A DNA stretch of 8,364 nucleotides from CAYQPF01 sp964419225 (GCA_964419225.1 CAYQPF010000190.1:1-8364); one strand, 5' to 3'; counted from the stretch's first letter, positions 1-5,810 are shown. Program-made: numbers and translations. The notes: a model not told the origin generated them from the letters alone.

Positions 1-136
1 AAACAAGTCTCCACTCGTTTAAATCTGTGGCGTAGAACCATAACGCTGAATTAACCTTAAATGCGGTATTATCCAAGTGCTGTATCAGTTTCTTTCCTTC
101 TGAAATATCTTCATTTACCAACGTTGTTTTATCCAT
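1..136 (-). CDS. Partial conserved protein, HEPN-gene partner (runs off the left edge)
   Basis: The first 45 residues are visible; the rest lies beyond the window. The start is ATG at 136 and the protein begins MDKTTLVNEDISEG, followed by a segment ending ALWFYATDLNEWRLV. From memory, this pattern (a short acidic start, an amphipathic helix, then 'ALWFY...EWRLV') matches an uncharacterised family commonly encoded directly after a HEPN-domain gene in bacteria and archaea. The gene starts inside the 3' end of the HEPN gene with a 22-base overlap in another frame, so the two are almost certainly co-transcribed and translationally coupled. No strong ribosome site is seen; only GGGG lies upstream of the ATG. 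A role as antitoxin or partner of the HEPN protein is an inference from this arrangement. Confidence 0.75.
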   Translation of the reverse strand, partial: MDKTTLVNEDISEGKKLIQHLDNTAFKVNSALWFYATDLNEWRLV

Positions 137-543
137 GTAAAAACCCCATTATCTCTATCATTAATTGCATCAAACATTGCTTCTGCTGTTTTTTTATTGT
201 TTCTTGTATATCGTTTTTCTTCTGACCAATTAACCACAATAGCCCAATTTTCTCCAAGCTGAGTATTATTTTCAATCGCTGTATTGAACTCCTGCGCAAG
301 TCCAGTGGAGTTCAATAAAACTTTCAATTTATGTGTATAGCTTTCATTTACAGCGTCTTTGTCTGGGAAATCGTACTGTCTTACTTTTTTTGCAATACAA
401 GCCTTCAAAGCAAGTTCAATTACATAACCAGATAAATAATATGCCCCATCATACATCCTGTTATCAAGCAGAATTTTCGCCTCATTTAATCGTATCTCTG
501 CTAGATCATGCAGAATATCTCTGTTAATAAGTGTCTTGAACAT
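115..543 (-). CDS. HEPN-domain protein
   Basis: A 142-residue, mostly helical protein. Residues 18-52 carry the typical HEPN helix pair: Leu-Asn-Glu-Ala-Lys, then YDGAYYLSGYVIELALKACI, where the small residues and Tyr pack two helices. Residues 105-112 (WSEEKRY) match the 'W..E.RY' segment common in this subgroup. HEPN proteins are often metal-independent RNases or regulators of such enzymes, with an R-x(4-6)-H catalytic motif in nucleases. Here H71 is present but no clear R-x(4-6)-H pair can be placed, so nuclease activity is uncertain. The ATG at 543 lacks a ribosome site; an A/T-rich AATAAATAAA-like box near 580-592 could give a short leader. It overlaps the downstream partner gene by 22 bases, forming a two-gene cassette. 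The fold assignment is firm; the biochemical role is inferred. Confidence 0.85.
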   Translation of the reverse strand: MFKTLINRDILHDLAEIRLNEAKILLDNRMYDGAYYLSGYVIELALKACIAKKVRQYDFPDKDAVNESYTHKLKVLLNSTGLAQEFNTAIENNTQLGENWAIVVNWSEEKRYTRNNKKTAEAMFDAINDRDNGVFTWIKQRW

Positions 544-648
544 CGGAAAACGACCATGTTTTTGGTTTATGTTATTATCGGAGTTTATTTATTTCTTTTT
601 GCTGGTATGAAGGATGAATATGTGTAATAATATTTCACTTTCAATCGC

Positions 649-664
649 ATAATTATATAATTAT
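649..664 (+). promoter_or_regulatory. TATA-box palindrome upstream of the zinc-ribbon gene
   Basis: ATAATTATATAATTAT is a perfect 16-base palindrome with an archaeal TATA core (TTATATAA). It lies about 50 bases before the ATG at 710, so a transcript would start near 680-685 with a leader of roughly 25-30 bases. Being symmetrical, it could also act in the other direction. The HEPN gene start at 543 is over 100 bases away, so that is less likely. Confidence 0.45.
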
Positions 665-709
665 AGCAAGACGGCTATTTTTTATAGTAGAGAATATGAA
701 TAAAAAACG

Positions 710-886
710 ATGACTGCAAAAACATCATTACAGGTGCAGTGTCTTAACTGCAAGAAATGGTTTACATCTCCGATTCAGATGGATGCAGCGAGCTTTGCAA
801 ACTCATCTATCTCGAATAATACAACAAACTGCCCACACTGTCATAAAATGACCAGTTTCGGCAAGGAGAACATGAGGATTGCATAA
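710..886 (+). CDS. Small zinc-ribbon protein (58 residues)
   Basis: The reading frame runs from ATG 710 to TAA 884-886 and begins MTAKTSLQVQCLNCKKWF. Two cysteine knuckles are clear: C-L-N-C at residues 11-14 and C-P-H-C at 41-44, about 27 residues apart. This is a classic treble-clef or zinc-ribbon spacing for one structural zinc. The segment between them (residues 17-40) is polar and Ser/Asn-rich. Such small ribbons are common in archaeal mobile elements and act in nucleic-acid binding or as regulators. No specific role can be assigned. A TATA palindrome lies upstream. A 5-codon micro-frame (ATG 696) ends in the ATGA that contains this start. The gene converges on the winged-helix gene, with a hairpin between. 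The paired knuckles make it a credible gene despite its size. Confidence 0.7.
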   Translation: MTAKTSLQVQCLNCKKWFTSPIQMDAASFANSSISNNTTNCPHCHKMTSFGKENMRIA

Positions 887-896
887 GACACTGTTC

Positions 897-924
897 AGGT
901 GGATGGGATTTATCTCATTCACCT
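897..924. terminator. Hairpin between convergent genes
   Basis: The arm AGGTGGATGGGAT (897-909) pairs with ATCTCATTCACCT (912-924) over 13 positions. Eleven are Watson-Crick and two are G-U wobbles on the plus-strand RNA, around a minimal loop. It sits between the stop of the zinc-ribbon gene (886) and that of the winged-helix gene (950), as expected for a bidirectional 3'-end structure. There is no long U-tract, so it may stabilise 3' ends rather than terminate transcription alone. Confidence 0.5.
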
Positions 925-949
925 TTCATCACAATTCTTCCTATAGGCA

Positions 950-1243
950 TCAATCTTTGTACACAGTCAACTTATATTGCTTTCCTGCATGACCTGTCTT
1001 AATACACCCATCTTCAGGTATTACACCCTCAAGCGTTATTTCATTCTCTGCACGAACCCAAGCATAGAAACCACCTTCTATTTGCACTTGTTTTATTTTT
1101 CCTTCGTTTTCAAGTTCCTCAAGAAACTTTCTTGCGGTATTTCGGGCGCAGCCAACGCTTTTTGCAATTACTGTTGTTGCTTTCGGGTTGTGATCGATGG
1201 CTTCTAAAAAGCTTTCTTTCTTGTACTGTTCTTTGTATGCCAT
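950..1243 (-). CDS. Winged-helix DNA-binding regulator
   Basis: A 97-residue protein starting MAYKEQYKKESF. The ATG at 1243 is preferred over an in-frame TTG at 1252, and no ribosome site precedes either. A TAAATACT box near 1266-1273 is about 26 bases upstream, which suggests a leaderless message. Residues about 5-50 form a helix-turn-helix: 'AIDHNPKATTVIAKSVGCARNTARKFLEELENEGKI' lies across the helices, with the recognition helix at GCARNTARKFLEEL. A wing strand follows (QVQIEGGFYAWVRA). The C-terminus (EDGCIKTGHAGKQYKLTVYKD) is a short conserved tail. It resembles small archaeal regulators that sense whether a gene set is needed, but its target is unknown. A truncated, diverged second copy lies at 3931-4107 on the same strand. 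Confidence 0.75.
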   Translation of the reverse strand: MAYKEQYKKESFLEAIDHNPKATTVIAKSVGCARNTARKFLEELENEGKIKQVQIEGGFYAWVRAENEITLEGVIPEDGCIKTGHAGKQYKLTVYKD

Positions 1244-1296
1244 ATTTATCAATTGTACTCTTACAGTATTTAGCGTTTGTCATTGAATTCTGTGTC

Positions 1297-1321
1297 AAAA
1301 AATAGGGATAAAAGAATCCCT
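1297..1321 (-). terminator. Intrinsic-type terminator of the 146-residue gene
   Basis: On the minus strand the stem AGGGAT, a 6-base TCTTTT loop and ATCCCT are followed directly by ATTTTTT. The hairpin starts within the TAA stop (1321-1323). Hairpin plus U-tract is a classic terminator layout. It separates this gene from the winged-helix gene 70 bases downstream. Confidence 0.6.
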
Positions 1322-1761
1322 TAATTCAGGCGGTATGCAACAAACATGATGCCATTGATTTCAATCTCGTGCTCTTCTCCATCATAACTGCTGAGAAAAG
1401 CGCCTCTTCCATCTGCTTTGACAACATCATTGACAAATTCATCAATATCCTCAATCATGCAGTACACAATCTCGTTTGCGTCCTCACAGAGCTTAACCTG
1501 CATCTCTTCAATGGCTTTGATGATATTCTTTGATGTTCCTGCTTTGCTATGGGCGAGAATCATCTCAGCTTTGAAAGTCCACAATGAATCCCTGATGTGT
1601 TGCTTCACGGCTTCATCTGCCTCTTCCGGAAGCCCTATTGCATATTCTTCTCCGCAAGCTGTGAAGATGTCAAGACCGTAGTGGTCATAGGATTCTTTGT
1701 TGATTTCGTCAGTGTCGCATTCAATGATCTGTGCTGCTGCAATTTCGATTGGTGTTGTCAT
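1321..1761 (-). CDS. Acidic virus/plasmid-type protein of unknown function
   Basis: A 146-residue, strongly acidic protein. Recognisable stretches are SYDHYGLDIFTACGEEYAIG (residues 24-43), DEAVKQHIRDSLWTFKAEMIL (49-69) and VVKADGRGAFLSSYDGEEHEI (113-133). From memory, these blocks occur in unnamed proteins of tailed viruses and plasmids of bacteria and archaea; no function is established. There are no membrane segments. The ATG at 1761 is well supported: GGGAGTGA lies 7 bases upstream and a TTTATATA box sits at 1811-1818, giving a leader of about 27 bases. The gene ends in a hairpin-plus-U-tract terminator. It is divergent from the DUF2726 gene and shares with it a region rich in palindromes. 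Its base composition looks less A/T-rich than the genes to its right, consistent with a separate origin. Confidence 0.75.
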   Translation of the reverse strand: MTTPIEIAAAQIIECDTDEINKESYDHYGLDIFTACGEEYAIGLPEEADEAVKQHIRDSLWTFKAEMILAHSKAGTSKNIIKAIEEMQVKLCEDANEIVYCMIEDIDEFVNDVVKADGRGAFLSSYDGEEHEIEINGIMFVAYRLN

Positions 1762-1810
1762 TTTTCGGTCACTCCCAATTTGCTTGGTAGCTTATACAAG
1801 GCATTACAAG

Positions 1811-1818
1811 TATATAAA
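1811..1818 (-). promoter_or_regulatory. TATA box of the 146-residue gene
   Basis: On the minus strand this reads TTTATATA, the archaeal consensus. It predicts a transcript start near 1788-1790, about 27 bases before the ATG at 1761. The GACAT/ATGTC palindrome at 1828-1841 lies just upstream, where the BRE and activator or repressor contacts would be. Confidence 0.7.
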
Positions 1819-1821
1819 TAT

Positions 1822-1841
1822 TGACATTGACATCTATGTCA
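1822..1841. promoter_or_regulatory. Candidate operator: TGACAT repeat and palindrome
   Basis: TGACAT occurs twice in tandem (1822-1827 and 1828-1833). After a 2-base CT spacer comes its exact inverse ATGTCA (1836-1841). The 6+2+6 palindrome is perfect. It lies immediately upstream of the TATA box of the minus-strand gene. The shared GACAT core links it to the palindrome at 1887-1906. Confidence 0.5.
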
Positions 1842-1886
1842 TTATAGGTGGAGTATACAAGTGAGAAAAAGACCTCAGTAAAGCAA

Positions 1887-1906
1887 ATTTATGTCCAGAC
1901 ATAAAT
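1887..1906. promoter_or_regulatory. 20-base perfect palindrome overlapping the likely DUF2726 promoter
   Basis: ATTTATGTC, a CA centre and GACATAAAT form a perfect 9+2+9 inverted repeat. Its right arm (CATAAAT) is the best TATA-like element for the plus-strand gene, placing a transcript start near 1930. A protein bound here would block that promoter. A further half-site, GACATAAA, lies at 1927-1934, by the expected transcript start. Confidence 0.55.
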
Positions 1907-1951
1907 AGAACAAAACAAAATCAAAAGACATAAAACGATGAACGGCGAGTC

Positions 1952-2809
1952 ATGAATGGGAAAACTATGTACCGAAAAAGATTATTCAATATGCAAGAAG
2001 AGAGAACCAAAAATATACTAAATGATATTGTAAATAAATACGATGCTCAGATATGTCCAAAAATTAGAGTTGCAGATGTGCTGGAAATAACAAAAAGTGG
2101 ACTATCAGATAATGAGTACTCGTATGCATTAATGGCTCACTTTGATTTTGTTGTCATGAACAAAGATTGTATGCCAGAGTTTGCAGTCGAATTCGATGGA
2201 TTACAACATAAATATGATGCAAAATCAATTTATAATGATGAATTAAAAAACAACATTTGCCGTAAACTTAAATTCCCTCTTTTAAGGATCACATCAGCGT
2301 ACTTTGAAAAAATCGGCAGATTCCCTACTATTTTGAATTGGATTACTGAACTTTACTTCCTACGGAAAGCTTTCGATATTGCACAAGAAAAAGGCGAAAT
2401 TCCCTTAGACGAACCTTGGATGTGGTTTAGTGTAATTGGTTATGATCCAGTTGTGCGTTGTAGAGCGCTTATAATGAATGCATATGAAAAAGGCTTGTGT
2501 TGTGATGTAATAAAGTTTATATGTGGACGCTCTAAGAATAGCAAATCTTACGCTACCTTGTCAACATTAAAAATCCAAAATGATAAACATATCGTTAATT
2601 TTGTGGAATGCTTTGCAATTTACTATTTTGCAATTCCAGCATATGAGATTTCGGTAGAACTTTCAGAGTATAATATTTATAAAAATTTTGAAATATATCT
2701 TAAAGGAAATGACATTAGGACTTACACTGATGCTCAAGTCTCAAAAATGCGAAGTGAATTTGTAGAAAAACATGATATATGTTCTTTTAATACCCAGTTA
2801 AAAGAGTAG
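1952..2809 (+). CDS. DUF2726-type protein with PD-(D/E)XK nuclease-like core
   Basis: A 285-residue protein. Residues 37-115 match the DUF2726 pattern as I know it: KIRVADVLEI, then YSYALMAHFDFVVM with D65, then FAVEFDGLQH with E80, D82 and H86, then a D-x-x-K element (D96, K99) and FPLLRI (108-113). The D...E-x-D...K order is that of the PD-(D/E)XK superfamily, related to Vsr-like endonucleases, so a DNA-cleaving or DNA-binding role is likely but unproven. Residues 130-285 are of no recognised family and contain several cysteines. ATG 1952 is chosen because it lies in an ATGA overlap with a 5-codon micro-frame (ATG 1938) and has a weak GGCGAG before it; ATG 1967 is an alternative. The gene ends in TAG, the only main gene here to do so, and the frame continues to a TGA at 2942-2944. 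Confidence 0.75.
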   Translation: MNGKTMYRKRLFNMQEERTKNILNDIVNKYDAQICPKIRVADVLEITKSGLSDNEYSYALMAHFDFVVMNKDCMPEFAVEFDGLQHKYDAKSIYNDELKNNICRKLKFPLLRITSAYFEKIGRFPTILNWITELYFLRKAFDIAQEKGEIPLDEPWMWFSVIGYDPVVRCRALIMNAYEKGLCCDVIKFICGRSKNSKSYATLSTLKIQNDKHIVNFVECFAIYYFAIPAYEISVELSEYNIYKNFEIYLKGNDIRTYTDAQVSKMRSEFVEKHDICSFNTQLKE

Positions 2810-2894
2810 ATTAAAGCTAGCGCTGTGCCGAATTCTATAGGGAATAAAGATGCAGATATGGGGTTTGTAGATCTGGATGAGATAAAGGATTGTT

Positions 2895-3839
2895 TCAATT
2901 CCCAATCAAATAGAAGCTATCAATTACCCGTTCATTGTTATTGAAATATCTGTCAATAGGAGACTGTTTTCTGAACCTATCATTATAATCAATCCCAGAA
3001 GTAACAGACACCTGATAATAACCATCACTTAAATTTGAGCAATCGATAAACGCCTTATATTTTCCAAGATCTAGATTGTCACCATACAAGTAGGTATTTT
3101 TGCATATCTGTGAGGTATTAAATTGTATTTCAATCGAGTCTATAAGTACTAAATTCTTGGAATCTTCCCTGTATAAATCCACAAAAATTCCCTTAGAAGG
3201 AATCCCTGTTAGTGAAATATCTAGTGGTATCTGTTTGTCCTGTTTGTGGTAAACAGAATTCAGTTCGCATGTCAGATTGCCAGTGAGAAAAAGCGGTATA
3301 ACTGCGAAACTTAAGAAAGATCCAGCAATAATAAATAATACAATACTACCTCTTATCTGGTATATCAATAACCTGAAGCTTTTAAATAGGAGTGTGATAG
3401 TGAGGAAAATGAAAGATAAGCAAACCACCAGAGTAAACAGACTGTAAAGATCTATTTTAGGGTGGAAAATCATTGAAATATTATAAGCAATAAAAAGAGC
3501 AGTAGATACGACAAAGGAAACAATCACAATATAAAAAGCACTAAGATAACAGTTGGTAGCGGTCTCTTCAAATACTTTCTTGTTTTTATCACTTTTTGTT
3601 TCTAAAGATAATGCTTTAAAAAATATATATAGAACAATAGCTGAAAGTGAGCATGTGAAAAACAATATAATAGGGATTATTATAAAAAACAAGTTGTGTG
3701 TAATGGGATTATATTCTGCATAACTGTGTATTTTGTACAACACGCTTAAACATGCCACTACAAGTGAGATGGCAAACTTAAAACTTCCATCTGAACTTGG
3801 TTTTAACTCGTGTCTTAACTTTGCAGCCACTTTTTCCAT
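2895..3839 (-). CDS. Membrane protein: five spans plus extracytoplasmic beta domain
   Basis: A 314-residue protein from ATG 3839; a GTG at 3842 is directly upstream. Counting from that GTG, hydrophobic spans lie at about 23-39, 51-76, 101-124, 132-154 and 166-188. A charged loop at 80-95 (ETKSDKNKKVFEE) and the basic loop RLLIYQIRG are probably cytoplasmic. Residues 190-315 are soluble, rich in beta-forming residues and Asn/Ser/Tyr, with cysteines at 192, 247 and 268; this looks like an Ig-like domain outside the membrane. No family is recognised. The gene converges on the DUF2726 gene and its end overlaps the possible read-through tail of that gene. A CACTAAAATAAAATAG box near 3875-3890 may be its promoter. 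A role as sensor or membrane effector of a neighbouring system is possible but only a guess. Confidence 0.75.
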   Translation of the reverse strand: MEKVAAKLRHELKPSSDGSFKFAISLVVACLSVLYKIHSYAEYNPITHNLFFIIIPIILFFTCSLSAIVLYIFFKALSLETKSDKNKKVFEETATNCYLSAFYIVIVSFVVSTALFIAYNISMIFHPKIDLYSLFTLVVCLSFIFLTITLLFKSFRLLIYQIRGSIVLFIIAGSFLSFAVIPLFLTGNLTCELNSVYHKQDKQIPLDISLTGIPSKGIFVDLYREDSKNLVLIDSIEIQFNTSQICKNTYLYGDNLDLGKYKAFIDCSNLSDGYYQVSVTSGIDYNDRFRKQSPIDRYFNNNERVIDSFYLIGN

Positions 3840-3930
3840 CACACGGAAATAAAAGCAGTGTCAGTTATACCTTTCTATTTTATTTTAGTGACAATTAATT
3901 GTGTAACTTGGTAAGCATTAACAGGCACAA

Positions 3931-4107
3931 TCAATCTTTGTACACTATCAACTTATATCGCTTTCCTGCATGATCTGTCTGGATGCATCCATCATCAGGG
4001 ATTATGCCTCCAATGATAATCTCATTTTCTACTTTTACCCTTCCTTTGGATTCCAATTCATCAAGAAACTTCCTTGCGGTATTTCTGGCACAGCCTAGTT
4101 TTTTAGC
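3931..4107 (-). pseudogene. Truncated second copy of the winged-helix regulator
   Basis: On the minus strand this reads AKKLGCARNTARKFLDELES, then GRVKVENEIIIGGIIPDDG, then CIQTDHAGKRYKLIVYKD and TGA. It aligns end to end with residues from AKSVGCARNTARKF to VYKD of the gene at 950-1243. Two differences matter. The N-terminal third, including the start codon, is missing: upstream of the Ala codon the frame runs into FFFYHQ and then the preceding gene. In addition about 13 codons covering the wing (roughly QIEGGFYAWVR) are absent in frame. No start codon is available, so it cannot be expressed alone. Both copies lie on the same strand, about 2.7 kb apart, flanking the DUF2726 region. Confidence 0.8.
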
Positions 4108-4126
4108 AAAAAAGAAATAATGTTGT

Positions 4127-4654
4127 TTACAGTTTTTCGGCTTGCTTAGCCTTTATCTTCAGTTGTCCATATACAATCCCTAAGTCTATCTCTATACATT
4201 GCTTTAACTGATTATTATATTCCTCACATTCTTTAGATACGATATCAATCCATCTGTTAATCTTTTCATGATTTTCTGTAAAATTTGCTCTTGTCTCATC
4301 ATCAAGGTTATATTTTACAATTATTTCACTACCTCGTACAAGACCGTTAGGTTCTGATAATTTCGGTTTCGAATGACTCAAATCAAGTAGTTCACCATCT
4401 CCTGAGAATGGGATGTGATATTCTACTATTTCACCATCAGGTATTGTATGAGTGCAATCACTTAAATCCGCAATAACTGGGGCGTCTACTTTAAACTCAT
4501 CGTATATTTTATCAGCCATTTCCTGTTCACTGATACCTTCTATATCAGGGAATTTAAGATTCTTTATCTTGGTTTTAGCTTTTCTGACTTTCTCGCTGCA
4601 ATACCCACTTACAGATTGTTTCAAAAATAATGAATGAGACTCTATTTCATTCAT
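4127..4654 (-). CDS. Uncharacterised soluble protein, probably C-terminally truncated
   Basis: 175 residues from ATG 4654 (MNEIESHSLFLKQ). This start is chosen over ATG 4684 because GGTGAT lies exactly 6 bases upstream. The N-terminus is helical and basic (KVRKAKTKIKNLKFPDI). A middle segment is strand-rich (GEIVEYHIPFSGDGELLDL, about residues 75-93, and GSEIIVKYNLDDET). A long helix follows (NHEKINRWIDIVSKECEEYNNQLKQ), then IKAKQAEKL and TAA. From memory, longer bacterial proteins share this strand-then-helix plan and continue past the point where this one stops with a basic 'R..KL..D..L..SLG' segment. The stop lies 20 bases from the decayed regulator copy, so the gene was probably cut by the same rearrangement. 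The function is unknown. Confidence 0.6.
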   Translation of the reverse strand: MNEIESHSLFLKQSVSGYCSEKVRKAKTKIKNLKFPDIEGISEQEMADKIYDEFKVDAPVIADLSDCTHTIPDGEIVEYHIPFSGDGELLDLSHSKPKLSEPNGLVRGSEIIVKYNLDDETRANFTENHEKINRWIDIVSKECEEYNNQLKQCIEIDLGIVYGQLKIKAKQAEKL

Positions 4655-4702
4655 AGTATCATCACCTTTGTGTGACAGGTACACAATGACATAATAAGTT
4701 TG

Positions 4703-4924
4703 TTAAATTATCCAAATATAACGCGCATAATCACGCGCACGCATACATCGACGTGCTAAGGCAATTCCAGAAACAGTATCGTTTGAAAGATTCAATACCA
4801 GTAATGGTATATGACTATGTTGTTTAAGAACAGTAAAAAAATTAGATCTACTGACTGTGTTGTGAAAATACATGAATTAATGCGCTCTGAATAACGGTTT
4901 CTCGAAAAACAAATCTTTGTTCAT
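4703..4924 (-). pseudogene. Broken small reading frame coupled to the integrase
   Basis: Directly after the integrase stop, the sequence AGGTGA followed by TTGATT and ATG (4924) gives a well-spaced ribosome site. The frame reads MNKDLFFEKPLFRAH and meets TAA at 4877-4879. The same frame then stays open from ATG 4873 for 56 codons (MYFHNTVSRSN... ending RDYARYIWII) to TAA 4703-4705. This suggests one short gene of about 72 codons interrupted by a stop, or two tiny genes. No family is recognised. A competing open stretch on the plus strand (about 4690-4827) makes coding status uncertain. Confidence 0.35.
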
Positions 4925-4930
4925 AATCAA

Positions 4931-5647
4931 TCACCTTATGATATTCCATTCCGTCAATTTGTTCCTTACTTCACGCTTTTTTTCTTCAGAAAATGCAAGC
5001 CCTTGATAGTGATTCATGCTCGTTGCTGAATCATGACCTTGGCGCAAGCACACTGTTGATATTGGCACATCACACACGATCATCCATGATTCAATTGTCT
5101 TTCTGGTGGTCTTTGCACTGATGCCGTATGGGTTTAGTCCTGCTGCTTCCGACCATCTCCGCAGGTTCTTATTCCATGTTGTTTCTTCAGGTGGTTTCTT
5201 ACCATTCCAAAAGTCCTTCAACACATACTTGAACATAGAAGGTAGTGGAAATATGGTTCGTTGCAACTGCACTTTCCTTTTTTTCTGTGCTGCTTCTTCA
5301 GGTAAATGTATGTGATTCTCTTGTTCATTAAACCATTCAGGATGATCATAGAGCCGTTGAACCTCTATGTAACGCATTCCAGTAATCAATAAAACATCAA
5401 ACAGGGCTTTATGCCGATCTAGCGGGATAACCGCTCTAAGAGCCTCATATTCACGCGCAGTCAGTAATCTTATGCCGTTAACATAGAGATACAATGATTT
5501 GTTATCCTTCTGAAGTTTTGTAACAGGATATTTTTCTGTCATGTGGACTCTGTTATCTTCAATCTCCTTTCTTTTACGCTTCTTTTCAATCATTTCGATC
5601 TCGGACGGCGTTAAATCTGATACCTTTAGTTTTTTAGTTCGTACCAT
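4931..5647 (-). CDS. Tyrosine recombinase / integrase (archaeal type)
   Basis: A 238-residue site-specific recombinase that would cut and rejoin DNA to integrate or excise an element. The catalytic set is visible: R92 in LLITGMRYIEV, basic residues 122-125 (KKRK) at the beta-hairpin Lys position, K179-T-T-R182 replacing the bacterial HxxR, H205 in LRQGHDSATS, and the nucleophile Y214 in NHYQG. The K-x-x-R form is typical of archaeal recombinases. The N-terminal 60 residues form a short basic domain (KKRKRKE), smaller than the usual core-binding domain, so the protein is compact. ATG 5647 lies about 22-25 bases from a TATA box (5668-5677), so the message is probably leaderless. Repeats at 5661-5813 just upstream could be its own binding sites. 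It is followed by a coupled broken frame. Confidence 0.9.
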   Translation of the reverse strand: MVRTKKLKVSDLTPSEIEMIEKKRKRKEIEDNRVHMTEKYPVTKLQKDNKSLYLYVNGIRLLTAREYEALRAVIPLDRHKALFDVLLITGMRYIEVQRLYDHPEWFNEQENHIHLPEEAAQKKRKVQLQRTIFPLPSMFKYVLKDFWNGKKPPEETTWNKNLRRWSEAAGLNPYGISAKTTRKTIESWMIVCDVPISTVCLRQGHDSATSMNHYQGLAFSEEKKREVRNKLTEWNIIR

Positions 5648-5667
5648 CTATAATACAATACACAGAT

Positions 5668-5677
5668 TATATAAAAA
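5668..5677 (-). promoter_or_regulatory. TATA box of the integrase gene
   Basis: On the minus strand this reads TTTTTATATA. Its distance to the ATG at 5647 predicts transcription starting at or next to the start codon. The plus-strand reading (TATATAAAAA) could also serve a small frame starting at 5709. Confidence 0.6.
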
Positions 5678-5708
5678 CCTGCGTATCATAAGCAAAACTA
5701 AGCCAAAA

Positions 5709-5810
5709 ATGAAGGATAATAAGAAAAGAATCGATACTTTAATGACCGTAAAGCACAGATTTTATGATAAAATCTGTCAGTCTGTCGAAATCGATATACG
5801 TAGCGTATGA
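5709..5810 (+). CDS. Possible 33-residue protein divergent from the integrase
   Basis: ATG 5709 to TGA 5808-5810 encodes MKDNKKRIDTLMTVKHRFYD followed by KICQSVEIDIRSV. The peptide is charged, has a protein-like composition and has a TATA box about 38 bases upstream. However, the same bases hold the palindromes listed for the repeat cluster, so the reading frame may be incidental. Small divergent proteins beside integrases can be directionality factors; nothing here proves that. Confidence 0.25.
   Translation: MKDNKKRIDTLMTVKHRFYDKICQSVEIDIRSV

Noticed and set aside
1418..1824. Two plus-strand frames opposite the 146-residue gene
   Set aside because: They are antisense to a gene with a clear TATA box, ribosome site and terminator, and their Ser/Cys/Phe-rich content is typical of shadows.
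3891..3902. Perfect 12-base palindrome ACAATTAATTGT
   Set aside because: It is short and all A/T apart from the ends, is not repeated elsewhere in the window and is not placed at a clear promoter; likely chance.
4655..4684. Upstream ATG (4684) adding ten residues to the 175-residue protein
   Set aside because: The GGTGAT ribosome site lies inside that extension, 6 bases before ATG 4654, so the internal start is preferred.
4690..4827. Plus-strand open stretch of about 46 codons with content such as HAYIDVLRQFQKQY
   Set aside because: It has no start codon near its beginning and no recognisable family, and it overlaps a minus-strand frame that has a good ribosome site. It could still be a gene remnant.
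4873..4882. In-frame stop in the integrase-coupled frame as a pyrrolysine codon
   Set aside because: The codon is TAA, not TAG, so pyrrolysine reading does not apply.
5541..5810. 89-residue plus-strand reading frame starting inside the integrase
   Set aside because: Its first half is the complement of the integrase N-terminus; only the last 33 codons lie outside, and these are listed separately as a weak candidate.
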